Assembly: GCA_964035545.1 (NCBI GenBank)
Contig: OZ037772.1
Coordinates: 12,899,818-12,963,817, forward strand
Direction of reading: 5' to 3'
DNA from: Bugula neritina
Taxonomy: Eukaryota; Bryozoa; Gymnolaemata; Cheilostomatida; Bugulidae
Length of the DNA stretch: 64,000 bases
A model generated the notes under the pieces. The model was not told the DNA's origin. It did not search any database and worked only from the letters and a program-made list of their open reading frames with translations. The translations under genes were made by a program, and so were the position numbers. Positions 1 through 28,200 of the stretch are shown in pieces. Positions within the stretch are counted from its first letter, which is position 1; the number at the start of each line of letters is the position of its first letter.

Positions 1-14828
<14,828 letters not shown>

Positions 14829-16243
14829 AACCCCTGGCCTCCACATTCCTAACTGGCGCAGTTTACTCGGCTTTTACTCAGCCGACCCGATTTTCATGTA
14901 TTTCTCCGAGAAGAGAACTACGGGCTACGAGAGGAGCCACCAGCCAGAAATCGTGTCTTGACTCGCTCTTAGCAGACGCTCAGCGACACGACGTTCTCAA
15001 ACACTGGGCCACTGCCTGCCACTTGTCACTGCCACTTGACACTAGCTACTCGCATATGACAGTATAGAGAGCACCCGACTATAGCCAGTCACCAGCCACT
15101 ACAACTAGACTCTATACTGCACAAGGGGCACCTTGCAACAACCTGTTGTCAATAATCATATCAGCAGAATTCTTGCAGAGAGGAAATCCCTCATATAGAC
15201 TGAGAACTGAGCCAATATACGCATAGACTGCGGGTGGTGGGCAGGGACACTTCAGAATGTTGAGGGTCGAGATGAGAAAACTGAGGCTATATCGCATATT
15301 CTAGCCTGACAAGCATATGGTGTCAGTTACTGTAATTAAGAACAACTGTCATGTATTCAGTACAAAATATGCACCTTTTCTTACCTGTCTACATAGCCTG
15401 TGAAACTTCAATCAGTGAGAGGTTATTTATTAAAGGAGTCAGTGAAACGCCCGCATAGAATGCTGTTCGGACAGATAGGTTTTCTGACCCCAGACCATGG
15501 GAAGTGTGAATGAAAGTTGATAGCGATTTCAAAGAATGATACAGTGTGATGTGCTGGATGACTTGGGGTTGATTACAGGGGTGGATACAGGAGGTGGATT
15601 CAGCAGAGAGATTGCCGTTAGTTGAAAGCAATTATCATACTATGCAAATAAATAATATTAATCAAAAACAAAATGAAAAGTAAGCAATACTTTTTAATAA
15701 AGTCATAAAATTTAAAACACAAGTACTTTATTAAAACTTCTAGAAATTGAATTATTTTTAAACACAATTCATGTAATAATCAACTGACCGGCATGGCACA
15801 TCTAACATTTGAGATACTTCGGAATAAGAACTGGAGAATTATTCTGCTACTTTTAATAACTTTATTATTGAAGGTTTTAAGCAAAATATTTTTAAAATAT
15901 GCAGAGAAACGACAACCTAACACACTCTTAGCTCTGTAAGGTAAGACAATGATAACATGCCCCCTACTACTATATTAATGAGATCCACTCCTTGCTACAT
16001 ACTCTAGTCCATCACGTGTGCACAGCTCATCCTCACAGGAAATATTACACAGTTTGAAACCTGGGCTATCTCTATGATATACTATCAGGGTGGAAGTCTC
16101 AAGTCTCCAACTTGAAACACTATATGCTAGAGACTGAGGCTAACAATTTCAAATAAATAATATAGAATATAAAAATGTTTCTGAAAGCTAATATAATGAT
16201 TAGTAACTTTTACTGTCTCCACCTCAGCCTCTACTACTGAGTG
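14829..16243. other. Intergenic: collagen 5' flank and 3' flank of the SOD/FN3 gene
   Basis: Both neighbours are on the minus strand, so this 1.4 kb holds the collagen 5' UTR and promoter and the 3' UTR of the upstream gene. A TTTATT (AATAAA on the minus strand) near 15859 could serve polyadenylation of the upstream gene. Two short minus-strand frames (15112-15297 and 15389-15631) match no family I know and have no supporting junctions. Confidence 0.6.
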
Positions 16244-16275
16244 CTAATAGAAGCTTCTAGAGCATTCGCAGTAGC
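16244..16275 (-). CDS. Tentative terminal exon of the SOD/FN3 gene
   Basis: Exon 16572-16604 ends in phase 1 at a GTAAGT donor. The next convincing acceptor is cttcccacag at 16276-16285, and in the required phase it reads SYCECSRSFY then TAG. It is short and has no domain, so another terminal exon in 14900-16200 is possible. Confidence 0.35.
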
Positions 16276-19200
16276 CTGTGGGAAGTTAAGTTAAGTCAGA
16301 GTCACAATCGGCTCATACAAAAACTTCAGTGTGAATATCAAGAACTTGGGCTATGAAAGCAAGAGAGCTGTGTCCAGCTGTGAGCGAATAATTTGGAGTA
16401 ATTAGAGAACATTTTCTAATTAAATCTGAGAGTTACTGTAACATGACAAGCGGAGAGAGCCACTCTACTGCACACTACAACTCCTCACCAACTCTACAAT
16501 AGTACTACTGCATGTCTATGTCAACTACTGATAATTTAGTGCTCAGACTGAGATCCTAAAGAGAAACTTACTTGTGAGTTTGAGGGGGTCTACAACTTCT
16601 CCATCTAAAATCAACAAAAGAAAATTTATATTTCAGGTACAAAATAAACAAATAGCAAACTTAGCCTACAGACGGACAAACAGACAGACAGACAGACAAC
16701 TGTATATAACTACTGGCATCAGTATTTGTTATCAAAAGTTATAACGGTATTGTTTCATGAGGGAATTGATCTTAATACTTTCTTTTTCATCTTTAAGAAA
16801 TGACATTGATATAACCTTGTATTCTATGCCTATGATCTCTACAAACTAGTAGTAGTCGTAGTGTAGAGATCAGTGACCTACTTACATCTGTTACTTCCTG
16901 TTACGACACGCATAGCTTCACTGTAGGCATTTCTTCCTGTGTCCCGAGTAGCTCGAACTCTGAAGTAGTGCGGGGTGTTGGGAGGGAGGTTCGTAAGGAC
17001 ATAGGATAGGGTTTCATTGGACAAGAATGTCTCTACGGATTGGCTCCAGTTAGAGAAGTCAGTTGTGTACTCCACATAGTAGCCTGCAGTATATATGACA
17101 CCAGTGAGCGGGTACTTGTCACATGGAAGGTGTGACATTGGTGACAGGAGCTTGTGATGTCATAGAGTGACAAAACCATGCAATGGTTGACAGCTAGATG
17201 AAAATGACACTTGTTTCACCATGTCGCAGAGACCAGAAAAACCTGCCAGAGACAAGTGTGGTCAGGTGCTTGTTACAAACTAACCTAACAATCCCACTGT
17301 GTACTGTGGAGGTCTCCAGCTGATCTTCACGTCTCTACTTCCAGCGAATATCTGAATGTCCCGAGGAGCCTCTAAAACTACATTGTATTGGCAAACTCTA
17401 AACTCTGTACTCTAAAATCTACACTCTATACTCTGTACTCTATACTCTATATACTATACTCTGTACTCTATATACTATACTCTACTCTAAACTCTATACT
17501 CTATACTCTGTGGTGAGAAATGCTAACAAACCAGCATGCGGCTGGAAAGAATTTAATTATAATCTTAGTTGAAATACAAAACATATGCAGACAATGTAGG
17601 ATTATTGCAATAGCCTGCTATGCTTTTTATTATGTATCTAATCCTATGCTACTTCATTCTAATTGTTACAGCTAATGTATTCTGAGATATTTTTTCATTC
17701 AAAGTCAATACACATCTGAATACTAGAGTTTAACAGCAGAAGGGAAAATATCCAATGCAATATTACATTAATTATATTAATAAATAATATGAGAGGAGCT
17801 TCCAGCTTACCAGAACTAGTGCTCCCAGTTGATATGACATCACCAGAACTAGTGCTCCCAGTTGATATGACATCACCAGAACCAGTGCCTCCAGTTGATA
17901 TGACATCACCAGAACTAGTGCCCCCAGTTGATATGACATCACCAGAACCAGTGCTCCCAGTTGATATGACATCACCAGAACCAGTGCTCCCAGTTGATAT
18001 GACATCACCAGAACTTGAGGTGAACACAACACCATCTGTAGCATAAAGAATACCCTGAGAACAAGTAATGTGGAGATAATCAATATCAACTATTTATTAG
18101 TATCTTTCATGCCACCATTCCAGACACAACCTACTCACAGCTGTTACTTCCTGTCACGACACGCATCACTTTGCTAGAAGAACTTCCTGTGTCCCGGATA
18201 GCCTGAACTGTGAAGTAATACGGAGTGTTGGGGGATAGATCTGAGAGCACATGGTTCAAGGTGTCAGCAGGTACTCTCGTGTCATGTGTCAAACTCTGGT
18301 CAGAGTAGTCGGTGGTGTACTGTATGGAGTACCCTGTAGCATATGTCAACAGGTGCTTTAGACAACATTGGCAGGTGCTATAGACACAAATGGTAGTTGT
18401 GACACGAGACTGGTGATGGCAGGATGAGCAAGTGCTTGTAGATGAGAGGTGAGGGCAGGATGAGCAGGTGCTTGTAGATGAGAGGTGAGGGTAGGATGAG
18501 CAGGTGCTTGTAGATGAGAGGTGAGGGTAGGATAAGCAGGTGCTTGTAGATGAGAGGTTAGTCTGCTGAACTCACCTGAAACTATTCCACCAGCCAGGGG
18601 CTTCTCCCAGGATAACCAAACTGAACTGTCTGTCCCAGCAAACACCGACACTAAGCTAGGCGCCATGTTGGAATCACCTACGACAAAAGATGCAATCAAC
18701 AGCAGCAGCACATATTCCTTCATCAGGTATAATATATATTCCTTCATCAGGTATCATATAGATTTACCAACATTGGGAGCAGGAAAGAAATCATAAAATT
18801 TTAATAAACAAATTTAATACAAAAACTAAACAAGATAAAATATTTAAATAGTAAATGCATTGAATAAAGTCTAACAGAATAGTAGCTATGATCTCAAAAC
18901 CAATTTACCTGTCTCTGTTTCTCCAGCCACAACTTCACTGTTTCCAGTTATACCTCCACTGGTCTGGCCTCCACTGGTCTGACCTCCACTGGCCTGGCCT
19001 CCACTGGTCTGGCCTCCACTGGTCTGACCTCCACTGGCCTGGCCTCCACTGGTCTGGCCTCCACTGGTCTGGCTTCCACTGGTCTGGCCTCCACTGGTCC
19101 AACTTCCACTGGCCTGGCTTCCACTGGTCTGGCCTCCACTGGTACCAGCAGATCCGGGGCCACTTATCTTAGATTGTCCAGTGCCAGTAGAACTGCCTCC

Positions 19201-22200
19201 AGTCCAAGTGGTCCCACCAGAACCTCCCCCAGTACTAGCAGAAGAGAAGGTGAATGACCCAGATTGTCCATCTGCAATGAAAACTTAAACTAAAAACTGA
19301 TAACATGTTATGCTGTACTTATCATACTACATATTGTATTATAAATTGTACTATATATTATACTATATATTGTACTATATATTGTACTATATACTATACT
19401 ACATATTATACTATATACTATACTATATACTATACTACATACTATACTATACTATATACTATACTATATACTATACTATATACTATACTACATACTATAC
19501 TATATATTGTACTATATACTATACTACATATTATACTATATACTATACTACATACTATACTATATATTGCACTATATACTATACTATATATTATACTACA
19601 TACTACATATATTATACTATATACTATACCATATACTATATATTATACCATATATTATACCATATATTATACCACATACTGCACTTACCAGTAAGCCAGT
19701 CAGACTGGATGTTACCAAACTCGGTGAGTAAGACAACCCGGAACTCGTAGTCAGTATCGGGGCGGAGAGAATCAATCTTCACGTCACCAGCTCCTGTAAA
19801 ATAACAACACAGTGTAGAGAATTCAGCCTGTCTGTGCGTCTTTCTGTCCGTGTGTCCCCGGCTTGTGTATAACAAAGCCTACAGTCTGTGTGTGTGTGTG
19901 TGTCCATGTAGAGAAATCAGTCTGTGTGTCCATGTAGCAGGGTTGGGGTCAATTACATATAAATGTAATTAATTACAATTACAATTACAATTACTTTTGT
20001 TTTCACAAGAGACAAATAAAAGTTATATAATCTCCCTTGTGAGGTGCAACTACCAGGGGTATTTTTGACAACTGAGAGCTTTCTTCATTCTCCACAGTAA
20101 CCAACATGATGATAAATACAATATTAAATTAATCCGAACTTTTTAATGAACAGTAGGCAAGGCAGGAAAAATATGATTTTTACAAGATTTAGAAATTTGA
20201 AGTAATTGTTATGTAATTATAAAGTAATTGTGAAATTCAATTACATTAGCAATGTATTTAATTAGAATTACAATTACATTTTTATACATCAATTACAAAT
20301 TACATTCAATTACTTAAGAAAATGTAATTAATTACAACCAATTACAATTACAAATTACAATTACCTCAACCCTGCCATGTAGCTATCCTGTATCAAATAT
20401 GTGTAAAATAGACGCAACTGTTTCAGTCAGATAGTTTATTGTATCACATAAAACTAATTATTTCAAACTATTTCTTTGTATTTGTTTGCTGTTAAATTAA
20501 CCCCCTTTACATCCCTTGCTGTTCCACTCATCACCCCCTGTTATCTGTCTACTCACCACCCCCTGCTATTTCTCTACCCACCACTCCCTGTTATCTGTCT
20601 ACTCACCACCCCCTGCTATCTGTCTACTCACCACCCCCTCTTATCTGTTCACTCACCACCCCCTGTTATCTGTTCACTCACCACCCCCTGTTATCTGTCT
20701 ACTCATCACCCCCTGTTATCTGTCTACTCACCACCCCCTGCTATCTGTCTACTCACCACCCCCTGCTATCTGTCTACTCATCACTGCTCTGTTAAAAGAG
20801 CTAATGTTAGAATCTCTGTAGTAGACTGAAGTAGACTGTATGTCAAAGTCTGGCTCTAGCCATCTTAGTCTCCAGATCTGGTAGGAGAAAGCAGCTTGAT
20901 TATTACTATTATATTATTATGTGGTGTAATATACTCTTATAGAATATAATATTATTATATTACTATAATATATATAATACTATTATATTACTATAATATA
21001 TATAATATTATATTACTATAATATATATAATATTATTATATTACTATAATATATACATGAATAGGTTGACCAGCAAATAGTTGTAATCAGATCTATTCTT
21101 ATTTCTTTGTTTTAGGAGTAATACTGAAGCTCAGCAGTAATAACAGACACACAGACAGGCAGACTCACAGACAGACAGACACACAGACGGACACACAGAC
21201 AGACACACAGACAGACTCACAGTATCAGCTTCCTGTCTGACTGAGAGCCGTAAACCAATCAGATCAGGGAGAGGAGGCGGAGCTCCAGAGAGACCAGATG
21301 ACCTTGACACGCCACCGCTACTATACAACATCCAAGGAGTCTGGGCCTCTCGCCGAGTTTCAACACGCATTTGCTAAAATAAACCAAAGTAAAATTAGAA
21401 ATATTGATTTTATATTATATTACCAATGGAGTGTATCAGAAAATTACTGAAAGTTATGAAAACTAAATTATATTTCATTAACAGTAACGCAGCAAATGAG
21501 TATATATTATTAGATATTCAACAATAAAGATAGTGAATATATTTTCAATGAGTTTAACACGTCACTCTACGTTGAATGTATCTACAGTTGGTAAGAATAT
21601 TCTCCTGTGTTATCCAGCAGCAGACGTGTGTCATAGATTAAACTAAGTTCATCGTAGATTTCTCAGTATTACTAAGGTGACTAGTAGATACGTACCCTCA
21701 CTCGGATGTAGTAGTCAACACCAGGCTTTAATCCACTCAGTGTAGTCTGAGAACTTCCGCTAACTTTAGATGTCGAGACGGGACCTCCCATTTCCTTCCA
21801 CTCTACTACATACTCTGGTATTACATCTAGAAACTGGTCACTAGCTTTCGGTATCGACCAATCAAATTCTATCTGCAAGTGTAACAAATACTCGAGACAT
21901 TTATAAGTGTCAACACTCAGTCTGAATTATTAAAAGTAATGATAATGTTTAAAACAGTTTTACAAGTAACTTTGCACCAACTAATCTTCCCTAACTAAAA
22001 GTTAGCGAAAACTTTGCTATTACCTCAGCTAGTAATTATGACAAAAAATAAATTAAAACAATAAAAAGGAAATTCTTCAACTTACTATTAATTCATAAAG
22101 TTTTATAATAATTATAAAATAAAACTAAAAGTAAAAATGAAAAAAGATTCCCACATTTATGTTCACTACACAGACCAGATACTCCATGATTCTAGAATTC

Positions 22201-25200
22201 TCCGTAGATGACTAACCTGTCCAGTTTGAGCACCGGGAGTAAACACTGAGCTGTACACAAAACTCTCCTCAACGTAGAGGTCAAAGTAAGGGGTGGCTAA
22301 ACCCTCGCTCCCATCAGCTAACAACTCAACCCACTGAAACTCCAAGTCTAAGTATGGTTCTACAGAAGAGAATGAGTCAACTGACTGACCAATGAGTGGA
22401 CTGAGAATTCAACCAGAATGTGACATACTCTTCTAGTTAGGACTTTGAATGATATACTAAATACTTGAATACAAAGCAGTACTTTAAAAGTAAAAACTAG
22501 TAATTCATGAACACTTCACCAACCAATAATGAGAACGTCCTGTATGTGAAGAGGCACGTCCTTGTATCCTATCACAGTCTCGAGCCCGTACTCCTTGTAG
22601 TAGACTCTGTGGGCTACGACATCTGAGGAACTCAGGCTAGTCGGCTCTTTCCACTTCACTCTGTATTCCTGCGAGTATTCCAAACATGTGCCAAAGGAAT
22701 GACAACTCCCAGTGTCTATGAAACTTACAGTGAGAGTGTGACTACACAATACTAAGTCTATGTAACTTACAGTGAGAGTATACAATACTAAGTCTATGTA
22801 ACTTACAGTGAGAGTGTGACTATACAATACTAAATCTATGTAACTTACAGTGAGAGTATACAATACTAAGTCTATGTAACTTACGGTGAGAGTGTGACTA
22901 TACTAAGTCTATGTAACTTACAGTGAGAGTATCATCAACGGAAGCAGAGACTGTAACTTCGTAGTCAGTTTTCTGTGATTTTAGCATTTCATCATCTTGA
23001 ATGTTTTCTGTAACAAAACATGTTAAACAAATAAACTTCTATAATATAAAGATAATTTCAAACTGATTAAATTCAGAGAGATGTACAAAGAGACAAACAG
23101 ACAGACCTTTAGCTGATTGACCTTGAGTCGACCTTGAAGTATCCTTCCTAAGTTGCGTGCAGACGGAGGTGCCATCTTGAAGGACAAGTTTAACGAGTTT
23201 ACCGTAGACTGAGTGTGCTCCGTAAAGAGGTAGATTGAGGTCTGCGAATGCGTGGGGCAGGTCACTGTACCTCCCCGATATATCTCCAACTGGGAACTGG
23301 TCACTAGAAACTGAGTCTACAATTGAATGACCTTCAACTTTCCACAATAAATGCCTGGGTTTATATTTTCACTATTATTTTGTCAAACCGATAGTAAATA
23401 AATCTATCACTACTCATTATTCTAGAAGTTGTTCTCTAAGCAGCTCTGAGCTGGTGGGGGGGGGGGGGAAGTTGAGTGAAGTAGTTGGGAGTTGTGTTCT
23501 CTAAACTCAAGAGCTCCAAACTACTGCACTCAATCACCTCCAACTCGGAGCTGCTTATAAAACAATTCATATCTTAATGACAGTAATATGATAGTAAAAG
23601 GCCTAGCCTGTGTACCTCGAGTACTTGTAGACACATTGAAGGGGTCGTACACCACACCCCCGACACAATCACCCTCTATAATGTGTAGAGACTTGACCTT
23701 CGGCAGGTTAATCTCCACTTGTGTCGGATGATATCTGCTTACTTGGGTCAAGGTCACCGACCCTAAGAACAGGAAGCAGACGTTGATGTTGCACAAGACA
23801 CGAGACATGTGATGTAAGTTGGTAAGTACATGTACCGTAATTTACAGAGTAGAAACTAGTCACAAACCCTAACTTTAGATTTAAATTTCTTTATCAAGAC
23901 ACTGAATTTATTAGAAAAAACACAATTTCAAATTCAGATAAAAACTTTCCGTCAAATTAAATGTTTTTAAATTCGAAAACTTTGCTGCCTTTGAATTAAC
24001 AATAAGCTGCATAAAGCAACTGAATATCTAAGATTGGCTAAACAGGCTCTGCTGTGAACACTGGTGGGAGTTATTCTCTCCTCTCCTCACTGTATGACTC
24101 ACCAAACTCTTGCTCATCAAACAGGAAGCTGGCCTTGAGTCTGGTTGACTCGACTTTGATGATGTTGGAGGCAGCACGCTGACCGTGGTAGTAGTTATAG
24201 ACTACTAAGGATTTACCAACTAGCTCCTCCAGAGTGTACTGTCTGGTGTATGTCCAGAGGTAGCTGGTGGACCCTGACAGGGAAAGACAAGTCATAATAT
24301 CTGTCACTATAACTCAGTCTATGGTAACAGTTGATATAGCTAACTAGAGATCATCCGCATTATATAATATAATACAATATTATATATAATATAATACGAT
24401 ATAATAATATATTACTACATGATAATATATATTACTATATACAAAGTGCTAGTAACTAAATATGATATTTCCAACATCAAGCAGCTGGCAAGCATAGCCC
24501 TAGGTACTGCACACAGCTTACAAGCACTCTTACCTGCCTCTCCACCTATTTGTACTGGTCCAATATCAGAACTTAGGTCTAGGATCACATGACTGAATTC
24601 CTGATTGCTGATTGGTTGACTGGGGTTGTAGACTTCCCCATAGACTGACCACTCCCAGGTTTCTGGCTCGGTGCCAGCCGTGAAGTACAGATCCGACATA
24701 ATCTACATCAACATCATGTCAAGGTGACAGGAAGTTACATCACAGTGACAGGAAATGACATCACGGTGACAGGAAGTGACATAATACCTGCAGGTCCCCG
24801 CTTTGCTCGCTGCTGGAGAAGGTAACTCTCCCGGAGACGCTTCCAGTCGTAGGGTCGACAAACACCGCCTCAGCTGTCTCCGATACGGGAGGTAGGATTG
24901 TGGAGCAGATCCTCTCACTGGGTTTGTTTACATTAGTTACCAGCAGCGACCTGCAGCAAGTGAGTGAAACAAGAGTATGCTTGTGTGTATGTTAGAGAGC
25001 AGATGCAATCTGCAGTGAATATTGTGTGGGCGAGAAAATTTCATCTACAAAAAATGCTACACAAAGACTTAGCTACTGTAGCTACAGCAAATAGGATATG
25101 CCGGGGAACACATGCATTCTACAGCAAATAGGATTGCCAAGAAACACATGCATTCTACAGTAAACAGGATATGCTAGGAAACACATGCATTCTACAGAAT

Positions 25201-28200
25201 ACCTTCCGATGATGCTGTATCTTCCTTCAATAGAAACCCGAGACTCTTTAAACGTCTTCACGCCGTCTTTAGTGAGATAGCCGTGGGTGTAGCCCAAGGT
25301 CCCAGCGTGATATCTAAACAGAGCAGTAGCTACTATACTCAATATAGCACTAGACTACATAGAGGAGACAGCTACCATGTAGTATAGTTGTATATTATCT
25401 TGTAGTTCATATAGAGGAATTTGAGGAACTAATATATGAAAATTATGAAATAATTTCCATAATAATGCTTGACTTGACTGAAATGTTGAGAAGAAAAGCA
25501 AATACGTTGAACTGCAGCTGCCTACTAGACTCAATGTATATTCAGCTTACTGAGTTGTGAAAACATTTGCAAATTCAGAAAATGTGAAATGTTATTTTGA
25601 GTTCCAGCAGTTTATAGTCAGGTGAGTATAATATTTCTTTACAGCTTCTTAAAGAAATACACAACAACACTGTGTACTACATGACAACACTGTGTACTAC
25701 ATGACAACACTGTGTACTACATGACAACACTGTGTACTACATGACAACACTGTGTACTACATGACAACACTGTGTACTACATGACAACACAGTGTACTAC
25801 ATGACAACATTGTGCCACAGTATAGCTGGCATTCTGTGATTTTTGTGAAAAAACACAAATTTTCAGATTATGTCAAACTCTGTGTTTATTTAGCAACTTT
25901 ACATGTAAATACATATAATATTTTCATCAAAAGCTATAATTATAGTGTTAGCATCATAAAGGCTGACAAAAGTTCCCATATTTATGTAACTATTTATAAC
26001 TCTTTATGCATGAGAGTGATCGTTAATTTCTTCTGATTTATTGAATGGAAAGTTATCAAATTACATAATAAAACAGTAGAAGTCAACTGAAAACAATAAA
26101 TCCTCAACCCATGAAACTTCTCCATATCAGAGGTTTATTAATCAGACATAAAACCTGTCAAGTTAAAGTACACTGAATGCTCCCCAGTAAACTACATCAC
26201 ATGACATGTAGCCTCTGTTTGTACAGCAATTAATTAACTCGTTAGGGGATGGAGACAGGCATAGCCTGAGTTAGTAGGTGATAGACGAGTGTTTATGTTA
26301 CAAACAAGGTGGAGGTAATTAATACAAGGAACAGAGGCTATAATTAGAATATAAACACACCGGATATTATTATATGACATGTGACATGTCTGCTGTAGAT
26401 CTCAAGGTATTCTCTGCAGAATACTTGCTATTTTCATTTACCGGATAAAAAGGATATGAAAACACAGAATGTATCAGCACTACGGAAGTTAAAATTTAGC
26501 AAATTGGATTCCCTGTATTTCAATTGAAGTCTAAGATGTGACAAAAATTAGTCTAGTTGCCCCCTGAAGGTGAATTTGACAATAATTGTTAAAATTTAAA
26601 AGCAGAAATATAATTGATGACGTTAAAGTGAAAAATCCCATTGAAAAAATGCTGGAAACAACTTTCATACAAGCTAATCAACTGAAGGAAAGTAAAGAAA
26701 CCTCAACTGCAGTACACTCTACCAAGATGGAGTATAACTTACACTCTACCAAGATGGTGTATAACTTACACTCTACCAAGATGGTGGTCACTACATCTGT
26801 CGGCTGCAGACGTCTGAGTCACAGGAAGTGAGCGGATCTCCCAGTTATACTTGCTCTCTCCTTTAATCCCGGACACATCTACCATGATCTCTACATACCT
26901 TCTGTTGATCTCTGTGAATACAACTTTACCCACAATTCCATGTTGGCTAAACTGGGCTGTAGCTGTTAGACCTGCAAAGAGAGAACAAATCCAACAACTC
27001 ACTAAACTATGGAAGACTACGATAAAGTGTAGCAGGAATTCTACACCACAACGTAAACACTGCACTGAAGGTTGGTGTGTGCAACCAATATTAAACTGGT
27101 ATTTCTCCAAATATTTTAAACACATGCCTTTTCAACAATACTTGTTCAAATGAATCCATAAAAAATTCAACAAGAGTATACAATACAGAGTATATAAAAC
27201 AGAGTATACAATACAGAGTATACAATACAGAGTATACAGTACAGAGTATATAATACAGAGTATACAATACAGAGTATACAGAGTATACAATACAGAGTAT
27301 ACAATACAGAATATATATAATACAGAGTATATATAATACAGAGTAGAAAATCTGGTCAAGAGCATGAGTCTAGGAATTTCCTTCCCTGCAAACTAATTCT
27401 TTGATTTGCTGAAACTCCCTGGGAACTGCTGACCAAAAGACATAAAATTTGTCACGACTTCCACCTGTACTTCATCAGTATACGTATTACTATCAGTCAG
27501 TATATATCTTACTTGCAACATGAAACAGTTAACTTCAAATCATATCAATAATCATTATGAGAACTAGTGAGCTGCATATGTAAATGTTTATGTATGCAAC
27601 TCATCAACAACTTGTCTCCCAGTGTCACTTGATTACACACCAACTTGTTGGACAGTGTCACTTACATACTACATGTGTGTGTGTCATGATTATACACATG
27701 GGAACTTGCTAGCTTGTGCCACTGGCACTGTGACATGCATGTCATTGCGTCATTACTCATAGTTGTGCAAACTACAACCTGTGCTGTAGTGTCAATTACT
27801 GAATATAATACTGCAATCACCTGCACGTATTGAAAATCTACAACAACCTGTTGCTTTGTGTCAAAGTTATTTGGAAGTTTTGAAAAATTTAGGCAGTAAT
27901 TTAGACACATACACTGAATATTAACTAAAAAATATCATTGTATACCTACATATGTATATGACACATGACATATTGCATAAATGCACTATAACTCTGATGT
28001 TATAGTAAACTGAAAAACTGCCTAGAAAATCCACAGGTCATATAAATTATATAGCCCTAAAAACTAACAATATAGTTTGAGATAAAATCCACAGGACTTT
28101 CGTTGAACATTCATGCACACAATAACAAAATTTTAACAAACTAAAATAGATGGGAAAACTAGATTGAATTAAGTTTAGATTTGTCATACAATTATAGGAT

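Noticed and set aside
15112-15631. Two minus-strand frames of 61 and 80 codons upstream of the collagen
   Set aside because: No domain, no compatible acceptor in the needed phase, and composition like the flanks.
18948-19163. Minus-strand frame of VEARPVE repeats
   Set aside because: Out of frame with the spliced FN3 linker exon, whose phase-consistent reading is the GQTSG repeat.
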